This document shows positions 20,209-32,310 of a stretch of DNA of 64,000 bases, in pieces (position 1 is the first letter of the stretch; the number at the start of each line of letters is the position of its first letter). The stretch covers positions 10,932,931 through 10,996,930 of the forward strand of contig OZ020255.1 in NCBI GenBank assembly GCA_963971285.1. Direction: 5' to 3'. Both the position numbers and the translations under genes were made by a program. Under the pieces are notes generated by a model that saw only the letters and a program-made list of their open reading frames with translations, searched no databases and was not told where the DNA came from. Source of the DNA: Astropecten irregularis. Lineage: Eukaryota > Echinodermata > Asteroidea > Paxillosida > Astropectinidae.

Positions 20209-20512
20209 CAGGCGCGGTTCTAGAGTCCAAATTTAGGGGGGGCTAGAAGAGCCATTATTTTTTTGGGGGGCTAGAAGACCCAATATTTTGGGTTCTTCTA
20301 ACACTCGCTTCTGCTATGTCTTATTAGGGGTCGAAAAACATGCACATTATAGCCCACACAACGCGTTTTTTATGTATTTGGTGCTTAATAACTGAAAATA
20401 TCCAGTATTTTTAAGAATTTTTTTTTTTCACTTGCATTTTTTGGGGGGGCTAGACAAAATTGTTGGGGGGCTACAGCCCCCCCTAGCCCCCCCCCCCGTA
20501 GAACCGCGCCTG
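20209..20512 (+). mobile_element. hAT-like non-autonomous element, G-rich (second copy)
   Basis: Same element as 4010-4307 over its length. CTATAATG at 20201-20208 recurs at 20513-20520. Confidence 0.9.
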
Positions 20513-20520
20513 CTATAATG

Positions 20521-21309
20521 TCAGCTGACGATAAAAGCATTATCTGAAACTGCATCCGTTATTTGAGGGATTTTAGCATATCGGGCCATGAATTCACGAT
20601 TTTGAGCACACCAGTAACCCAATCGCTTGGCCAGAGACCACCAGACAGAACCTACCTTTCATGGGGTCATAATGTCGGTGGTGCGGGCGGCCTAGGTACA
20701 CACAGAGTGTCCGGGATAACACGAAAGACTGGTGATAGTAAAAAAAAAAATGAGACATTATTAACCCAGTCAAGACTTCAGTTCATTAATAATGGAACTC
20801 CTTTATAAATCACTCGATAAGTATACATTATCCCTCTCAAACACACTTTCTCCCGTAATTTTTAACACCCCTTCCCTCACATAAAAAAAGGTATCATGGA
20901 TACCATTAACAATGCCCGTGACAAATTATGCTTCATTAGATCAAATCTCATTAGAAATTGACTGTGTTTATTCTGCATTCCTCCGGGGACGCGACCACTG
21001 AGAGACGGAGAGGGAGAGGGCGAGCTATGAGTGAGCGATGTCTGTTGTTAATGTTATCCCTCGAGTCTTACCCTTTTAGCATCGGGGGCCGGTGTTTACA
21101 TTTCCGTGATAAATTAATGTTTCTTGGACACATCAATGTGAGTGTGGATGTATCATGTATATCATCTGCGATGTGTTTTCTCTTCCGTTGATAAGCTATC
21201 AAGGAATATTCTCAATTTGTCAACCAACCGTCAAGGGGCTTTTTTTTAACGCAGTTGAAATAATTATGTGAAGCCGTCAAGTGTACCGGTAGAAGTATCG
21301 GTATAATGT
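20521..21309. other. No gene recognised
   Basis: Unique sequence; open frames up to 81 codons show no family features. Confidence 0.5.
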
Positions 21310-21423
21310 TTTCACGAAGCCCTAACGATCGATCGTAACTTGAGTTACGGAGGATAGCCCATCGTATGCTACGTATAGGGCTGCAGTGCATCTTAAGTCC
21401 TACAATTAGTTAAATCGACCCCT
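21310..21423 (+). mobile_element. GATCGTAAC hairpin element (copy 3)
   Basis: Contains CGATCGATCGTAACTTGAGT. The second terminus is shortened (TTAAATCGACCCC). Confidence 0.75.
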
Positions 21424-21488
21424 GGTGTCGACAGAGCCTACAGGCGTTTGCCATTTTGGCGGAATTGGGTTCCAGTCTCTTTGAATTT

Positions 21489-21790
21489 GAGGGGGGTGCT
21501 GTGGCCTAGCTGTCTGCTATGGCGTGTCGCACTCAAGATCTTGTGGTCAATCTGGAGATTGTATAGGTTCGAATCCAGCCATGGGCTAGTGGCGCTTTCG
21601 TCCTTTGGCAAGACGCCGTGTCACATTGTTCCTCTTCACCCAGGTGTAAATGGATACCTGTGAGGGTAGAGGTGGCTTTGTGGCTATGGTAGCACGGACT
21701 GTATACCCCTCAAGGAGTTGAGATGGTTTCAGGAATATAAATTATTGCCCGGTGACCAAGGATGATATATAATTGGGCTTAGAAACACAG
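21489..21790 (+). mobile_element. tRNA-derived SINE
   Basis: Pol III A box TGGCCTAGCTG (21502-21512) and B box GGTTCGAATCC (21566-21576) are followed by a tail containing TTCACCCAGGTGTAAATGGA and TACCTGTGAGGG, found in many invertebrate SINEs (family knowledge). The 3' end is approximate. Confidence 0.75.
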
Positions 21791-22493
21791 TATTATACAT
21801 TCTGTAATGCTCGAGGCTGGGATTTATTTGGCTGAGCTAGGGAATTGATTTGTTTGCTGCCACCTATTGGCAACTTGTAGACATGTTTTTCCCTTTCATC
21901 CTGAGCTGCTAATAGGCACATGAAAATTGCCCATGAAATGTGGTTTAAAGTAAGTCAATGTGGACACAGTTGTTATTTCAGTAGGCCTACATGTCTAATT
22001 TCATATTACTACAAATTAAATGATACAAATAATCGTCTTCAGTTCAGTAACCTCTTCTGCTGAGAAGCAAGGTTACGAGTATGAGAACGAGTGAGACATG
22101 CGGTGACACCATGTAGAGGAAGATATGTGGTCCTGAAAGGACCGATGAGAGTGAATTCTCGACGTTTCGACTAGTGTGCTCTAGTCGTCCTCAGGAGAGA
22201 GACGTTACGAGTGTTATTCATCCTGGCACTGTATAGGCCTACCTTGCGTCCTGCATAAATCACGAGAATGGCGCAATTATTAATGCACTGAGGTCTTGGG
22301 ACAAGAGTGAAGATGGCGGCCTGTTTATTCTCTTCCAACTCGTGACAAGTTGTCACTGATCTCAGCACACGCTGTCCATACAATGTACCATTTATGTTTA
22401 TACCGAATACTAATCTGCATTGGCCATCAAAGCCAGCATACATAAGGCCATAGATGATAATAGGTAAAACATTTTATTATCATACCGCTGTCC
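21791..22493. other. No gene recognised; possible retroelement remnant
   Basis: TTCTCGACGTTTCGACTAGTG..TCCTCAGGAG near 22152-22197 resembles 3' parts of retroelements I have seen in invertebrate DNA; not confirmed. Confidence 0.3.
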
Positions 22494-22876
22494 TTAAGGG
22501 TACTATCATACTTTGGTATAGGAAACCTAAACAGACATGTTCACAATTTACGTATAACTTACAGGGTATGAAGATAGACTTGGTACAAACATATCGTTGA
22601 CAATTTTCGCCCGAAATGCTGTATTTCTTTTTAGTGAAACAAAATAGCTTAATACCGAATTTTGATCTCCGAGATCAAAACCTCACAATCACAATTTACC
22701 GGCACATTATTTCGCGTACTATAGCACTTACAATGGTTTCTCGCTGTTTTCGAATGTTTGCAATTTTATTGAGCTGAAAATTCGCAGGTTTGTTTTTACT
22801 CCATGACAAATCAAATTATAAACAGACCGGAGCTGTTCAATCAACTTTACCAAAGTATATGAGAGTACCTAAATAG
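22494..22876 (+). mobile_element. X-W element
   Basis: X arm, GATCTCCGAGATC centre, then W arm (AAACAGACCGGAGCTGTTCA) to GAGAGTACCTAAA. Confidence 0.8.
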
Positions 22877-23226
22877 CAAAGCAATGGGATTCATTTTGTC
22901 GACAGAAGGAAGATACATTAATTTGTATTAGATGTGACATTTTAGTCAGTGAGTTTTGACATGTTCACCTAATCTCCGCCCTCGGACAGAATTATTACCA
23001 GCGGTGACAGTGACCGGTGCCATGCGATCATATTGATAGCAGAAACAAAATCAAGAAATATGTCTTGTTCATTTTTCACATCCATTCATCATCGTCATCT
23101 ATTTTTTACTGCATTCATAGTCGCTTTGACGCCGAGAGCCTATTAATGCGGATTCACCGCATGGACAGCACGTCTTTTTTTTTTAGCAATGTCGTACTAT
23201 ACTGACGATTAGTTGGGGTTTGATGC

Positions 23227-23592
23227 TTAAAGGTACAATACATGATTGGTAAAGGTCACAGAACAGCACTCACACTCATGTCTAATCAGTATGTACATGA
23301 AATGATAAACCTGTGTAAATTTGAGCTCAATCGGACATCTTGAGTCACGAGAAAATAGCGAAAAACCCAACTCATCTTTTCTTTTAAAATATAAAGAATG
23401 GTTTTGAACTCACCCCAAGATCAAAACTATTCTCGGTCTTTGTTTTACTATTTTCTGGGTGAATACACCATTTCAGGCAGAATAATTTTAACGGTATGTT
23501 TCTAACACACCATGTTTATACCCTGTAAGTTATAGGTAAATCTGTGAAGATTTCTGTTTGGGAATTTTACCAATCCTGTACTGTACCTTTAA
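23227..23592 (-). mobile_element. Z-X element, well preserved
   Basis: TTAAAGGTACAATACATGAT to CTGTACTGTACCTTTAA, 366 bp. A good reference copy for the Z-X family. Confidence 0.9.
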
Positions 23593-23921
23593 GCTTTCCT
23601 GGGGAAAACGAGTAATTATTATACAGATGTCAAATGATACTATTAATGTCACAAGGAGCAGAATTGAATGGTCTTCTTGAAAGACCGTAAGGGAGTATCA
23701 CGTAATGATCGAATCCAGCCCTTCACTGATGATAGCTCTCGTGCTACATCATTCATAATCCATGCTCATCGCGTTTAGTTGCATTATTGAGCATTATCTC
23801 AACTCTCTTGCGGTGTAAACAACCCCATGCATTTCAATAGCCAATTCTAACCAACAGGCTTTATCACGTCTCAGGTATAATAAACTAGAGACGGGGAGAA
23901 TGAATCGGTGAAGAGTCTTGC

Positions 23922-24292
23922 TTAAAGGTAGTATCATACTTTGGTTTTTTTTCAAGTAAAATGTAGATTCATGAGCATAAATATCAAGAAAAATACAGTA
24001 ACAGTCATCTGTGAAATTTCCAGTCCCATATAACGGTGTCCGCGTTTTGAGGAAACAGTGAAAACGCCCACAGTATTTTAAAAATCTTTTCACAGGCTTT
24101 TCAATCTTTCTTCCGAAGATCAAAATTGTTTTTGGCCATTGGTTTTACTCTTTTCTGGATAAAACAGCATTTCAGGCATTAGCATTTTAACGGTATGTTT
24201 CTACCATGACCATCTTTATACCCTGTAAGTTATAGGTAAATCTGTGGAGATTTCTATTTCGGTATGATTCCAAAGTATGATAGTACCTTTAA
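23922..24292 (-). mobile_element. Y-X element, well preserved
   Basis: TTAAAGGTAGTATCATACTT to GATAGTACCTTTAA, about 371 bp, centre GATCTTTC...CCGAAGATC. Confidence 0.9.
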
Positions 24293-24479
24293 GGACATGA
24301 GATGATACCACCGTCACATGCCTGGCTTTCTACCGCCAGATGCTCCCCGCGGCATCCGAGGTTAGAATCATGATTTGTCAAACGGTTGATGCCTTGGTCT
24401 TTTAAATATTGAAGAACTCCTCTTCCCTCAAAGGGAACTTGGCCTACTCCTTCCAATTTAGAACCGAACACATTATACC

Positions 24480-25192
24480 GCTAGGCGACATTATTATTCA
24501 GTGCAAGGGGATGAATTGTCAGTATGTCGATCACACGGCCTAGCTTGAAGTGGATCCGAACATAATCCCCAACAAGAGCATTCGCTGTTCCATTTCCACT
24601 TGACCGTCTCCGATTGGTCGACTTGTCGTTTCCGTGAGTATCGGTAGCACGTGATGAACGGACCGCTCCGCCGTCCGGATCTGCAGTCGTATTCATTACC
24701 ATCCCGGATCCGCGCTGATTCACGCGATGCCGGTTGATAACGCCGTATAGTACACGGGGGCCACCGCCGTGCACGACTGACGGCCATCTCGCTAGGTTGC
24801 GACCGGAACGGGTTGACGTCCTGATCATCCTCACCCCCTTCCTGATTGGCTCGCTTCATGTCCGCTCAGCTTGACCGCTACTGCTATAACCCCAAGCCTG
24901 GATTATTTTGTTTATCCATCCGGCCGGCTAGACGGACGTGAACTTCACCGTGTTATCTCTCAGTATCATCAGCTTTCGCTGAACTTCGGCGTCGTCAACG
25001 CACTTGTTCCTCCCCGATCCTGAGCTGCTGCAGATTCACCGGGCGCTGAGTGATGCAATTCCCTGCTGATGATCATACTTGCAACTTTCGAGTTTTGCGT
25101 CCTGCTTATATCCCTTTGTGCGCTCCATTAGCTATGCTGATCTGGTTTTCCAAATTTTGTTTCCGTGTGAATTTCGTCGCGGAGCAAACGAG
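24480..25192. promoter_or_regulatory. GC/CpG-richer unique region, possible promoter
   Basis: This stretch has frequent CG dinucleotides and no recognised repeat, in contrast to the AT-rich neighbours. It ends at the small ATG exon at 25193. No TATA box was identified. The minus-strand open frames of about 120 codons here resemble no family that I know. Confidence 0.25.
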
Positions 25193-25222
25193 ATGTGGTT
25201 AACGAACAGTCGTCGTAAGAAG
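25193..25222 (+). CDS. Candidate alternative first coding exon of an unidentified gene
   Basis: ATG at 25193 opens ten codons (MWLTNSRRKK) that run into an AAG|GTAAAG donor at 25223, also in phase 0. The 700 bases upstream are GC-richer than the surroundings, as expected for a promoter region. It could be an alternative start for the same gene as the exon at 17696. This is an inference from splice signals alone. Confidence 0.25.
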
Positions 25223-25584
25223 GTAAAGGAAACAGTCATTTTATGTATTTGAAATGAAGTCTTATTCGGGGATTGTTTTGTATGGCAATATAGTTTTTAG
25301 TGTAACGGTGAAGTTGTAATAAGATGACCTTTGTACAGTTCAGAAACGAGCTGCACTTGCCGTTGTTGCTGTTGTTCTTTTTGGTGTTGTTTGAACTTGT
25401 TCGTGCTGTTGTCTGATGCCGCTGCTAATGCTGTTGATGTTGATGTTGATAATTATTGCTGCTGTAGCTGCTGATGCTGATGCTGATGCTGATGCCGATG
25501 CTGATGCTGATGCTGATGCTGATGCTGTTTGTTGCTGTTGCTGTTGCTGTTGTATGTTGTTGTCTGTTGCTGCTGCTGTTGCTG

Positions 25585-27384
25585 TTGATGTTGATGTTGA
25601 TGTTGATGTTGATGTTGATGTTGATGTTGATGTTGATGTTGATGTTGATGTTGATGTTGATGTTGATGTTGATGTTGATGTTGTTGATGCTGTTGATGTT
25701 GATGTTGATGTTGATGTTGATGTTGATGTTGATGTTGATGTTGATGTTGATGTTGATGTTGATGTTGATGTTGATGTTGATGTTGATGTTGATGTTGATG
25801 TTGATGTTGATGTTGATGTTGATGTTGATGTTGATGTTGATGTTGATGTTGATGTTGATGTTGATGTTGATGTTGATGTTGATGTTGATGTTGATGTTGA
25901 TGTTGATGTTGATGTTGATGTTGATGTTGATGTTGATGTTGATGTTGATGTTGATGTTGATGTTGATGTTGATGTTGATGTTGATATTGCTGTTGTTGCT
26001 GCTGTTGATGTTGATGTTGATGTTGATGTTGATGTTGATGTTGATGTTGATGTTGATGTTGATGTTGATGTTGATGTTGATGTTGATGTTGATGTTGATG
26101 TTGATGTTGATGTTGATGTTGATGTTGATGTTGATGTTGTTGCTGCTGTTGATGTTGATGTTGATGTTGATGTTGATGTTGATGTTGATGTTGATGTTGA
26201 TGTTGATGTTGATGTTGATGTTGATGTTGATGTTGATGTTGATGTTGATGTTGATGTTGATGTTGATGTTGATGTTGATGTTGATGTTGATGTTGATGTT
26301 GATGTTGATGTTGATGTTGATGTTGATGTTGATGTTGATGTTGATGTTGATGTTGATGTTGATGTTGATGTTGATGTTGATGTTGATGTTGATGTTGATG
26401 TTGATGTTGATGTTGATGTTGATGTTGATGTTGATGTTGATGTTGATGTTGATGTTGATGTTGATGTTGATGTTGATGTTGATGTTGATGTTGATGTTGA
26501 TGTTGATGTTGATGTTGATGTTGATGTTGATGTTGATGTTGATGTTGATGTTGATGTTGATGTTGATGTTGATGTTGATGTTGATGTTGATGTTGATGTT
26601 GATGTTGATGTTGATGTTGATGTTGATGTTGATGTTGATGTTGATGTTGATGTTGATGTTGATGTTGATGTTGATGTTGATGTTGATGTTGATGTTGATG
26701 TTGATGTTGATGTTGATGTTGATGTTGATGTTGATGTTGATGTTGATGTTGATGTTGATGTTGATGTTGATGTTGATGTTGATGTTGATGTTGATGTTGA
26801 TGTTGATGTTGATGTTGATGTTGATGTTGATGTTGATGTTGATGTTGATGTTGATGTTGATGTTGATGTTGATGTTGATGTTGATGTTGATGTTGATGTT
26901 GATGTTGATGTTGATGTTGATGTTGATGTTGATGTTGATGTTGATGTTGATGTTGATGTTGATGTTGATGTTGATGTTGATGTTGATGTTGATGTTGATG
27001 TTGATGTTGATGTTGATGTTGATGTTGATGTTGATGTTGATGTTGATGTTGATGTTGATGTTGATGTTGATGTTGATGTTGATGTTGATGTTGATGTTGA
27101 TGTTGATGTTGATGTTGATGTTGATGTTGATGTTGATGTTGATGTTGATGTTGATGTTGATGTTGATGTTGATGTTGATGTTGATGTTGATGTTGATGTT
27201 GATGTTGATGTTGATGTTGATGTTGATGTTGATGTTGATGTTGATGTTGATGTTGATGTTGATGTTGATGTTGATGTTGATGTTGATGTTGATGTTGATG
27301 TTGATGTTGATGTTGATGTTGATGTTGATGTTGATGTTGATGTTGATGTTGATGTTGATGTTGATGTTGATGTTGATGTTGATG
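25585..27384 (+). repeat. About 1.8-kb TTGATG hexanucleotide array
   Basis: Four runs of TTGATG are separated by short TGTTGCTGCTG interruptions near 25681-25692, 25984-26006 and 26137-26148. The last run is uninterrupted for more than 1.2 kb (about 206 units). CTG/GATGCT triplets flank it (25440-25584, 27385-27450). Five of six frames stay open, so the 640-680-codon ORFs are artefacts. Confidence 0.97.
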
Positions 27385-27450
27385 TCATGATGGTGTTGAT
27401 ATTGCTGTTGTTGCTGCTGTTACTGCTGCTGCCGTTGCTGTTGATATAAC

Positions 27451-28980
27451 TGGTTGTTGATTTGCATGGAATACACCCATAGACATAAATAACCTAGGTT
27501 TGTATGTGATTACACCCCATACTTTTTTTGCGCCGTGGATGGCAAAAAGCGCAGGGTGTGACGTTGCAGGGTCGCAGACGCAAGTGATGTAGCCATCTCA
27601 GGCCTGGGCAGGCAAAACTGTCAGTGCACTCGCAATTAATTAATGCACTTAAGTCGATATACTAGACGTTCAAATACATGCAGTCCTGCCATTTGAATCC
27701 GGAGGCATATTCCGTCCATATAAGCACAGCAAAATGATGTTCACAATCATAATCATCAACTTGTTTTGTTTTTTTAATCTTGGCTTGATCGATCGTTGCC
27801 AACGGGTCAAAAACCTAAAAGCCACATGTCCGTCCTTACTTCAGCATCCCATCAGCAAGATGACGTAGACCCTACACAATTATAATCAACTCAATTGTTG
27901 TTGTTTTTAAATGTCAACCGTGATCAACCGTTGCCAACCGTTGCCAATGGATCTGAGTAAGCCTGTATGTCCGGTTGTGTGTTCTATACCTTTAATTAGT
28001 GGTGGGATTTTTATCCAGTTAAAGGTTAACCGACCCGGATTTATTTACCTAGTGACAAGTTTTCACAAACCGTTAACCACAACTGAAGGAAAAAAAGCAA
28101 AAGGCTCAACAACCCCAAAAGTGTACCCTGTAGAATTTCAGTCAGTTATTTTGTCCTTTTTGCCAAGTAGAAACACGCTTTTCACATACTGGATCTAAAA
28201 GAAACATTGTATACTTGATCTAAATGCTTGATCTAAAGAATAACATCATAAAAAGCATTCCGAAAGCAACAATCACATTGAAGAAGACGTATACCATGAA
28301 TCGCACACGTTGCACGTTATTGCCGTTAACCTGTTTTAATCAGTAACCGGATATAAGGCCACATAAAAAAAAATTACTTGTTTAGCGTCCCCGCCCGACC
28401 TCCGATATGAGCCCGACCTGTATTATTTTTTTATTTTTTATTTGTCTCAAAAAAAAAAAATATTGGGGGAAACAATTATTTCTTGTATGTAAAAGCAGTG
28501 TGCGCTAATATTTACCGTAATTTTCGGACTAAACATCATGAAGGCCACCTGGGGTAGAAGCTGCAGCATGCGAAAAATGTACAAATTTAAGCGGAAGGGA
28601 CATTTGATAATCAACGTTCCGGAAATTTGTACCGATGTGGCGGACTGAAGGAATATCAGCCGAGCGCATGACTAGAACTACCGTAACCCGACTTGAGTCA
28701 AGTCTACATACTTAGGTTTCTCTAGTCTACTTAAATTTCCAATGGTCAGATATCTAGCTTGAAAGCTTCTATGGTCTTCAGTATCTTCCTAACATGTTTT
28801 CTGACCATGAATACCATGTATCTTTTCTTCCACAGGCATGTTGCCATTCTATCCTTAAAATAAAAAATAAAAATAAAAACCTCCCTCCCTACCTAGAAAA
28901 TTTGGAAGAGGTGGACGCTAAACAATTTTTTTTTTTATGTGGCCTAAAAATTACCCGATTCGGCCCAGCACTATACCTTT
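27451..28980. other. No gene recognised
   Basis: GGACGCTAAAC / GTTTAGCGTCC and TATGTGGCC sequences near 28355-28400 and 28915-28945 are inverted, so an unidentified element of about 600 bases may lie here. Confidence 0.35.
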
Positions 28981-29125
28981 AATGGGAGACTTTTGGAGAG
29001 TCGGTCTTGAGTCAACAGCGCACGCGCACGCACGCGCAATACAACGCGCGCATGCTCACAATTGCGCAAGCATGGTTTGCGCGTGCGCTGTTGACTCAAG
29101 ACCGACTCTCCAAAAGTCTCCCATT
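28981..29125. mobile_element. CpG-rich perfect hairpin element
   Basis: The 48-bp arms (28981-29028 and 29078-29125) are perfect inverted copies starting AATGGGAGACTTTTGGAGAG, around a 49-base loop of alternating GC/CA. Very low divergence implies recent activity or conversion. Confidence 0.9.
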
Positions 29126-29765
29126 CTAACCTGCTTGAGGTGCTGGCATGTTTTCCGTTGTTGGTTCGTTTCCCTCCCCTGCTCTCGAATAAATTTCTGG
29201 GCCGAGTATCCTCTCTGTTGTTTCACTGTCCCCTGGCCCTTAGGGATGTTCCATATTGGGAAAACTGTAAAGTGTGCTACTAGGCCGGGGCGCTAACAGA
29301 AGGCTGAGGGGCCGTAATGAATCTTATTCCCTCCGTGGTGATGTATGGGATATAACGAAAAGAAGTCCAGTCCAATTTGCTTGTTATAGTTGACCAGTGA
29401 AAACCACAACATGTAATTAGAACAGAGATCCAGTTTCGTGTATGTTGTTGGAGTCGAACACAGAACCTCCATTGAATACTGATGCTTTCTGGGGTCCTAC
29501 TTTTACACATTTGTACCACTGATAGGCATTGGGGAAATGATGTGCCCAACAAGCCTATACTGGATGAGTAAAAAAGAACTTGACCATGATTGGTGATGTT
29601 TTTTTTTTAAACAAACAAATGACACTCAAAAGTTCAGTAAAGCACATCACTAGCATTCTCTGCCTTTTTGATTCGCTCTGTATCTCTCTTTTTCTGAAAC
29701 TATTGCTGATTTTATTGGGATGATTCTGCGAAAATAATACGTCGTCGAGATGCGCATTGGGTCCA

Positions 29766-29874
29766 CAATGGGAAACTTTGGAGCATCGGTCTTCAATCAA
29801 CACGCATGTGACAATTGCGCGCGCATGCTCAGAGATAGCAAAAAGAGACTTCAGTCGACGTCTCAAGTCTCCCG
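29766..29874. mobile_element. CpG-rich hairpin element, diverged copy
   Basis: Begins AATGGGAAACTTTGGAGCAT and ends AAGTCTCCCGTT. Confidence 0.65.
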
Positions 29875-29947
29875 TTTCCCTGCATTTTGTGATTGGCCAA
29901 CACGTTGCAAACTATTGGTGGCGCACTCTTGTGAATCGCCCTTATTC
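29875..29947 (+). repeat. Short repeat shared with 30855-30930
   Basis: Both read TGCATTNTGTGATTGGCCAAC..CGCAAACT.TTGGTGGCGCAC with few changes. Family unknown. Confidence 0.6.
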
Positions 29948-30114
29948 TGTAGACCATATAGAGCTAGGAACAAAGGCAAATTGGCAGCCTGGGAGGAGAA
30001 ACTGGTATTTTGAAGAAAACAAAAGTTGCGTATTTGGCCTTGTAACAACCAGTTCCCTTCTGTGGAATTGCTACACACAACGTGTAATGCATAGCCCATG
30101 AATGATATTTATTC

Positions 30115-30854
30115 ACACCTAAAGTATTTACCTTTAAAATACACCCACCGCATCTTCTTGAAACCTTTATTTATAAATGGATTAACATTCTCCATTAGGC
30201 CTAAGTATAGTAACGAACATCATGTTTCCCGTGTCAATCCCTTTAACATGGAGTTCATTCAGATGCACGTGGCATAATATGCCACGTGCTTATGAAACAA
30301 TGTCTCTTACGCCTAAAAGCTGCCTTGTCGTCCTTTATAGGGGCTTTATGATAACATTCTTAAGGGGTTCAATCGCTCAACATTGACATTGCCTCGAAAT
30401 TATGTTGACATGCAGAGCAAATTCTCCGTATTAGTGGTTCGCGCTTCTTCTTTTTTTCGGTATTGAATGTGTATATAATGGATCGAGTGTCGTGCGTGGA
30501 TATTTTGTCCGGTGTTTTTGTTGCCGGTGTTTGTTTGGCATTCCGAGTTCGGGGTTTGTTTGGTAACCCCGCGGGCAGAGCGTGTTCGATGCAGTCACCG
30601 CGCACGTACGTTCTATTTTGGCCACTACTGTACATCAAACCAAACCGGAGATGCATTTTTTAATAGGGAATGCACTGCATCAAATTGCCATTAACTTTCC
30701 TGTGCGATAACGTTTTGAATATTTTACACTTGCAAATACTGTAGTTATATGCGTCGTTCTTCACGTTGTTCTCTTTTAAACAATCTGAAAATGACGGTTT
30801 TAACGTAAGTTTGCGAACTCAAACGTCTTTCCAGACGCGCATTGATGGGTCGAC
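30115..30854. other. No gene recognised
   Basis: Unique; several overlapping open frames of 60-95 codons on both strands, none convincing. Confidence 0.45.
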
Positions 30855-30930
30855 AAATTCCATGCATTGTGATTGGCCAACGCGTCGCAAACTCTTGGTG
30901 GCGCACACCTATTTGGAATCGGCCATATTG
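30855..30930 (+). repeat. Short repeat shared with 29875-29947
   Basis: Second copy of the TGATTGGCCAAC..GGTGGCGCAC sequence. Confidence 0.6.
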
Positions 30931-31583
30931 TCAAACACAGTTTGTTAACAATCATTGACAATCGCGTTTTTTGGCATTTGTTAACTTAATTATTTAATCG
31001 TTTTGTTATTGTCAGTATTGAAGCAAATACTCGGAAGAAATTGTTCAGTTGATATTTTAAGAGTGTAATAATGGACACTCACGGTGTAGCAGAGTGTTAT
31101 TCTGACACCGTGACCTATAATGAACGGGCCGTCCTCAGTCTCAGTATTATTGTGGAGTTACAGGGTGTGGAGTATTCTGGTTCGTCACAATTTGTTGTGT
31201 AGCCCGTCCCACTCCCCGGCCCTAAGGGACCGTGCGCGGCGTTTGGTCCCGCGGGCAAAAGACGTCCAAACTTGCCACTAATTACTCAGTCTTCCTCCAC
31301 CCGGAACTTAATTGGTATAATACCTGCGGGGGAACGCAGGGTGCATGATTGGTTATGTGACTGATGAACCTTCGTGCGGAGGTTTGGAGAGTCAGCTGTG
31401 ATAATGGCCTGTCCCTAGCTCCGAGGGAGATGGAATTATTTCAGGTCCACTTGTCTCATCCCAAATGACCAGCGACCATATTGGTGCGAAGTGCATTCAC
31501 GAATTTACGCGCGTCACTTATACGAGTTAAGTATAAAGAACTACTCCAAGCGTATGTAGTTATTACCTTAAAATTAGAATTTA
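30931..31583. other. No gene recognised
   Basis: Unique sequence. CACGGTGT and ACACCGTG pair around 31080-31112. Confidence 0.45.
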
Positions 31584-31692
31584 AAGGATATCATACTTTG
31601 GTAGAAGTGATATAGAACAGCTGCGGTCTGTTCATAATTTGATCACGGAATAAAAACAAACCTGTGACATTTTCAGCTCAATTGATCATTGG

Positions 31693-31833
31693 AAACTACC
31701 GAAGGGAATTTAGGACCTGGTTTAAACAATCCTAATTCGTAAGTACGAATCCGTACGTACGAATTAGTAAACCATACGTACAAATTACTCAAGTTCTTTT
31801 TTACCAGGTCCTACATATACCCTTCGGTAGGAA
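31693..31833. mobile_element. Nested 141-bp element with CTACCGAAGGG ends
   Basis: Ends CTACCGAAGGG...AGGACCTGGT and complement, with a second inner palindrome of AATTCGTA/TACGTACGAATT type. Palindromic throughout. Confidence 0.65.
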
Positions 31834-31947
31834 ACAGCAGAAAAACAGCGAAAAACCGTTGCAATTTTTACGCGAAATTGTGAGAAAGTTTTAATTGTGA
31901 GGTTTTTATCTCGGAGATAAAAATAAATTGTTTTCGGTGTTTTGATT

Positions 31948-32310
31948 TTAAAAGTAGTATCATACTTTGCTTTTAGTCAAAGAAGTACAGATTCATGGGC
32001 AACAAATATCAAGGACGATACAGTCACAGTCATCTGTGAAAATTTCAGTCCCATGCGGTGCCCACTTTTTGAGAAAATCGTGAAAAATGGCCATAGTATT
32101 TCTTAAGTCTTTTCTCTTTTATTTTTTATCTTTTAAAAGATCAAAAAGATTTTCGGTCGTTTTACCAATTTCTGGATAAATACAGCATTTCAGGGGGAAA
32201 GATTTTAACAGTAGGTTTCTACAAGCATCATCTTCATACCCTGAAAATTATACGTAAATCTGTGAACATTTCTGTTTTGGTCTCTTACCAAAGTATGATA
32301 CTACCTTTAA
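31948..32310 (-). mobile_element. Y-X element nested in a W-X element
   Basis: Full length. TTAA is present at both junctions inside the host element, which supports TTAA targeting. Confidence 0.85.

Noticed and set aside
21500-21576. tRNA gene
   Set aside because: A and B boxes are present, but the spacing and lack of a proper acceptor stem fit a SINE head rather than a functional tRNA.
22171-22443. 90-codon minus-strand frame with a DGQCRLVFG segment
   Set aside because: The segment recalls ADAMTS cysteine-rich modules, but the expected following cysteines are missing and no clear acceptor was found.
25340-27449. Open frames of 638-682 codons on both strands (poly Thr-Ser, Val-Asp, Leu-Met)
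   Set aside because: They are direct translations of the TTGATG hexamer array; five of six frames contain no stop for this unit.
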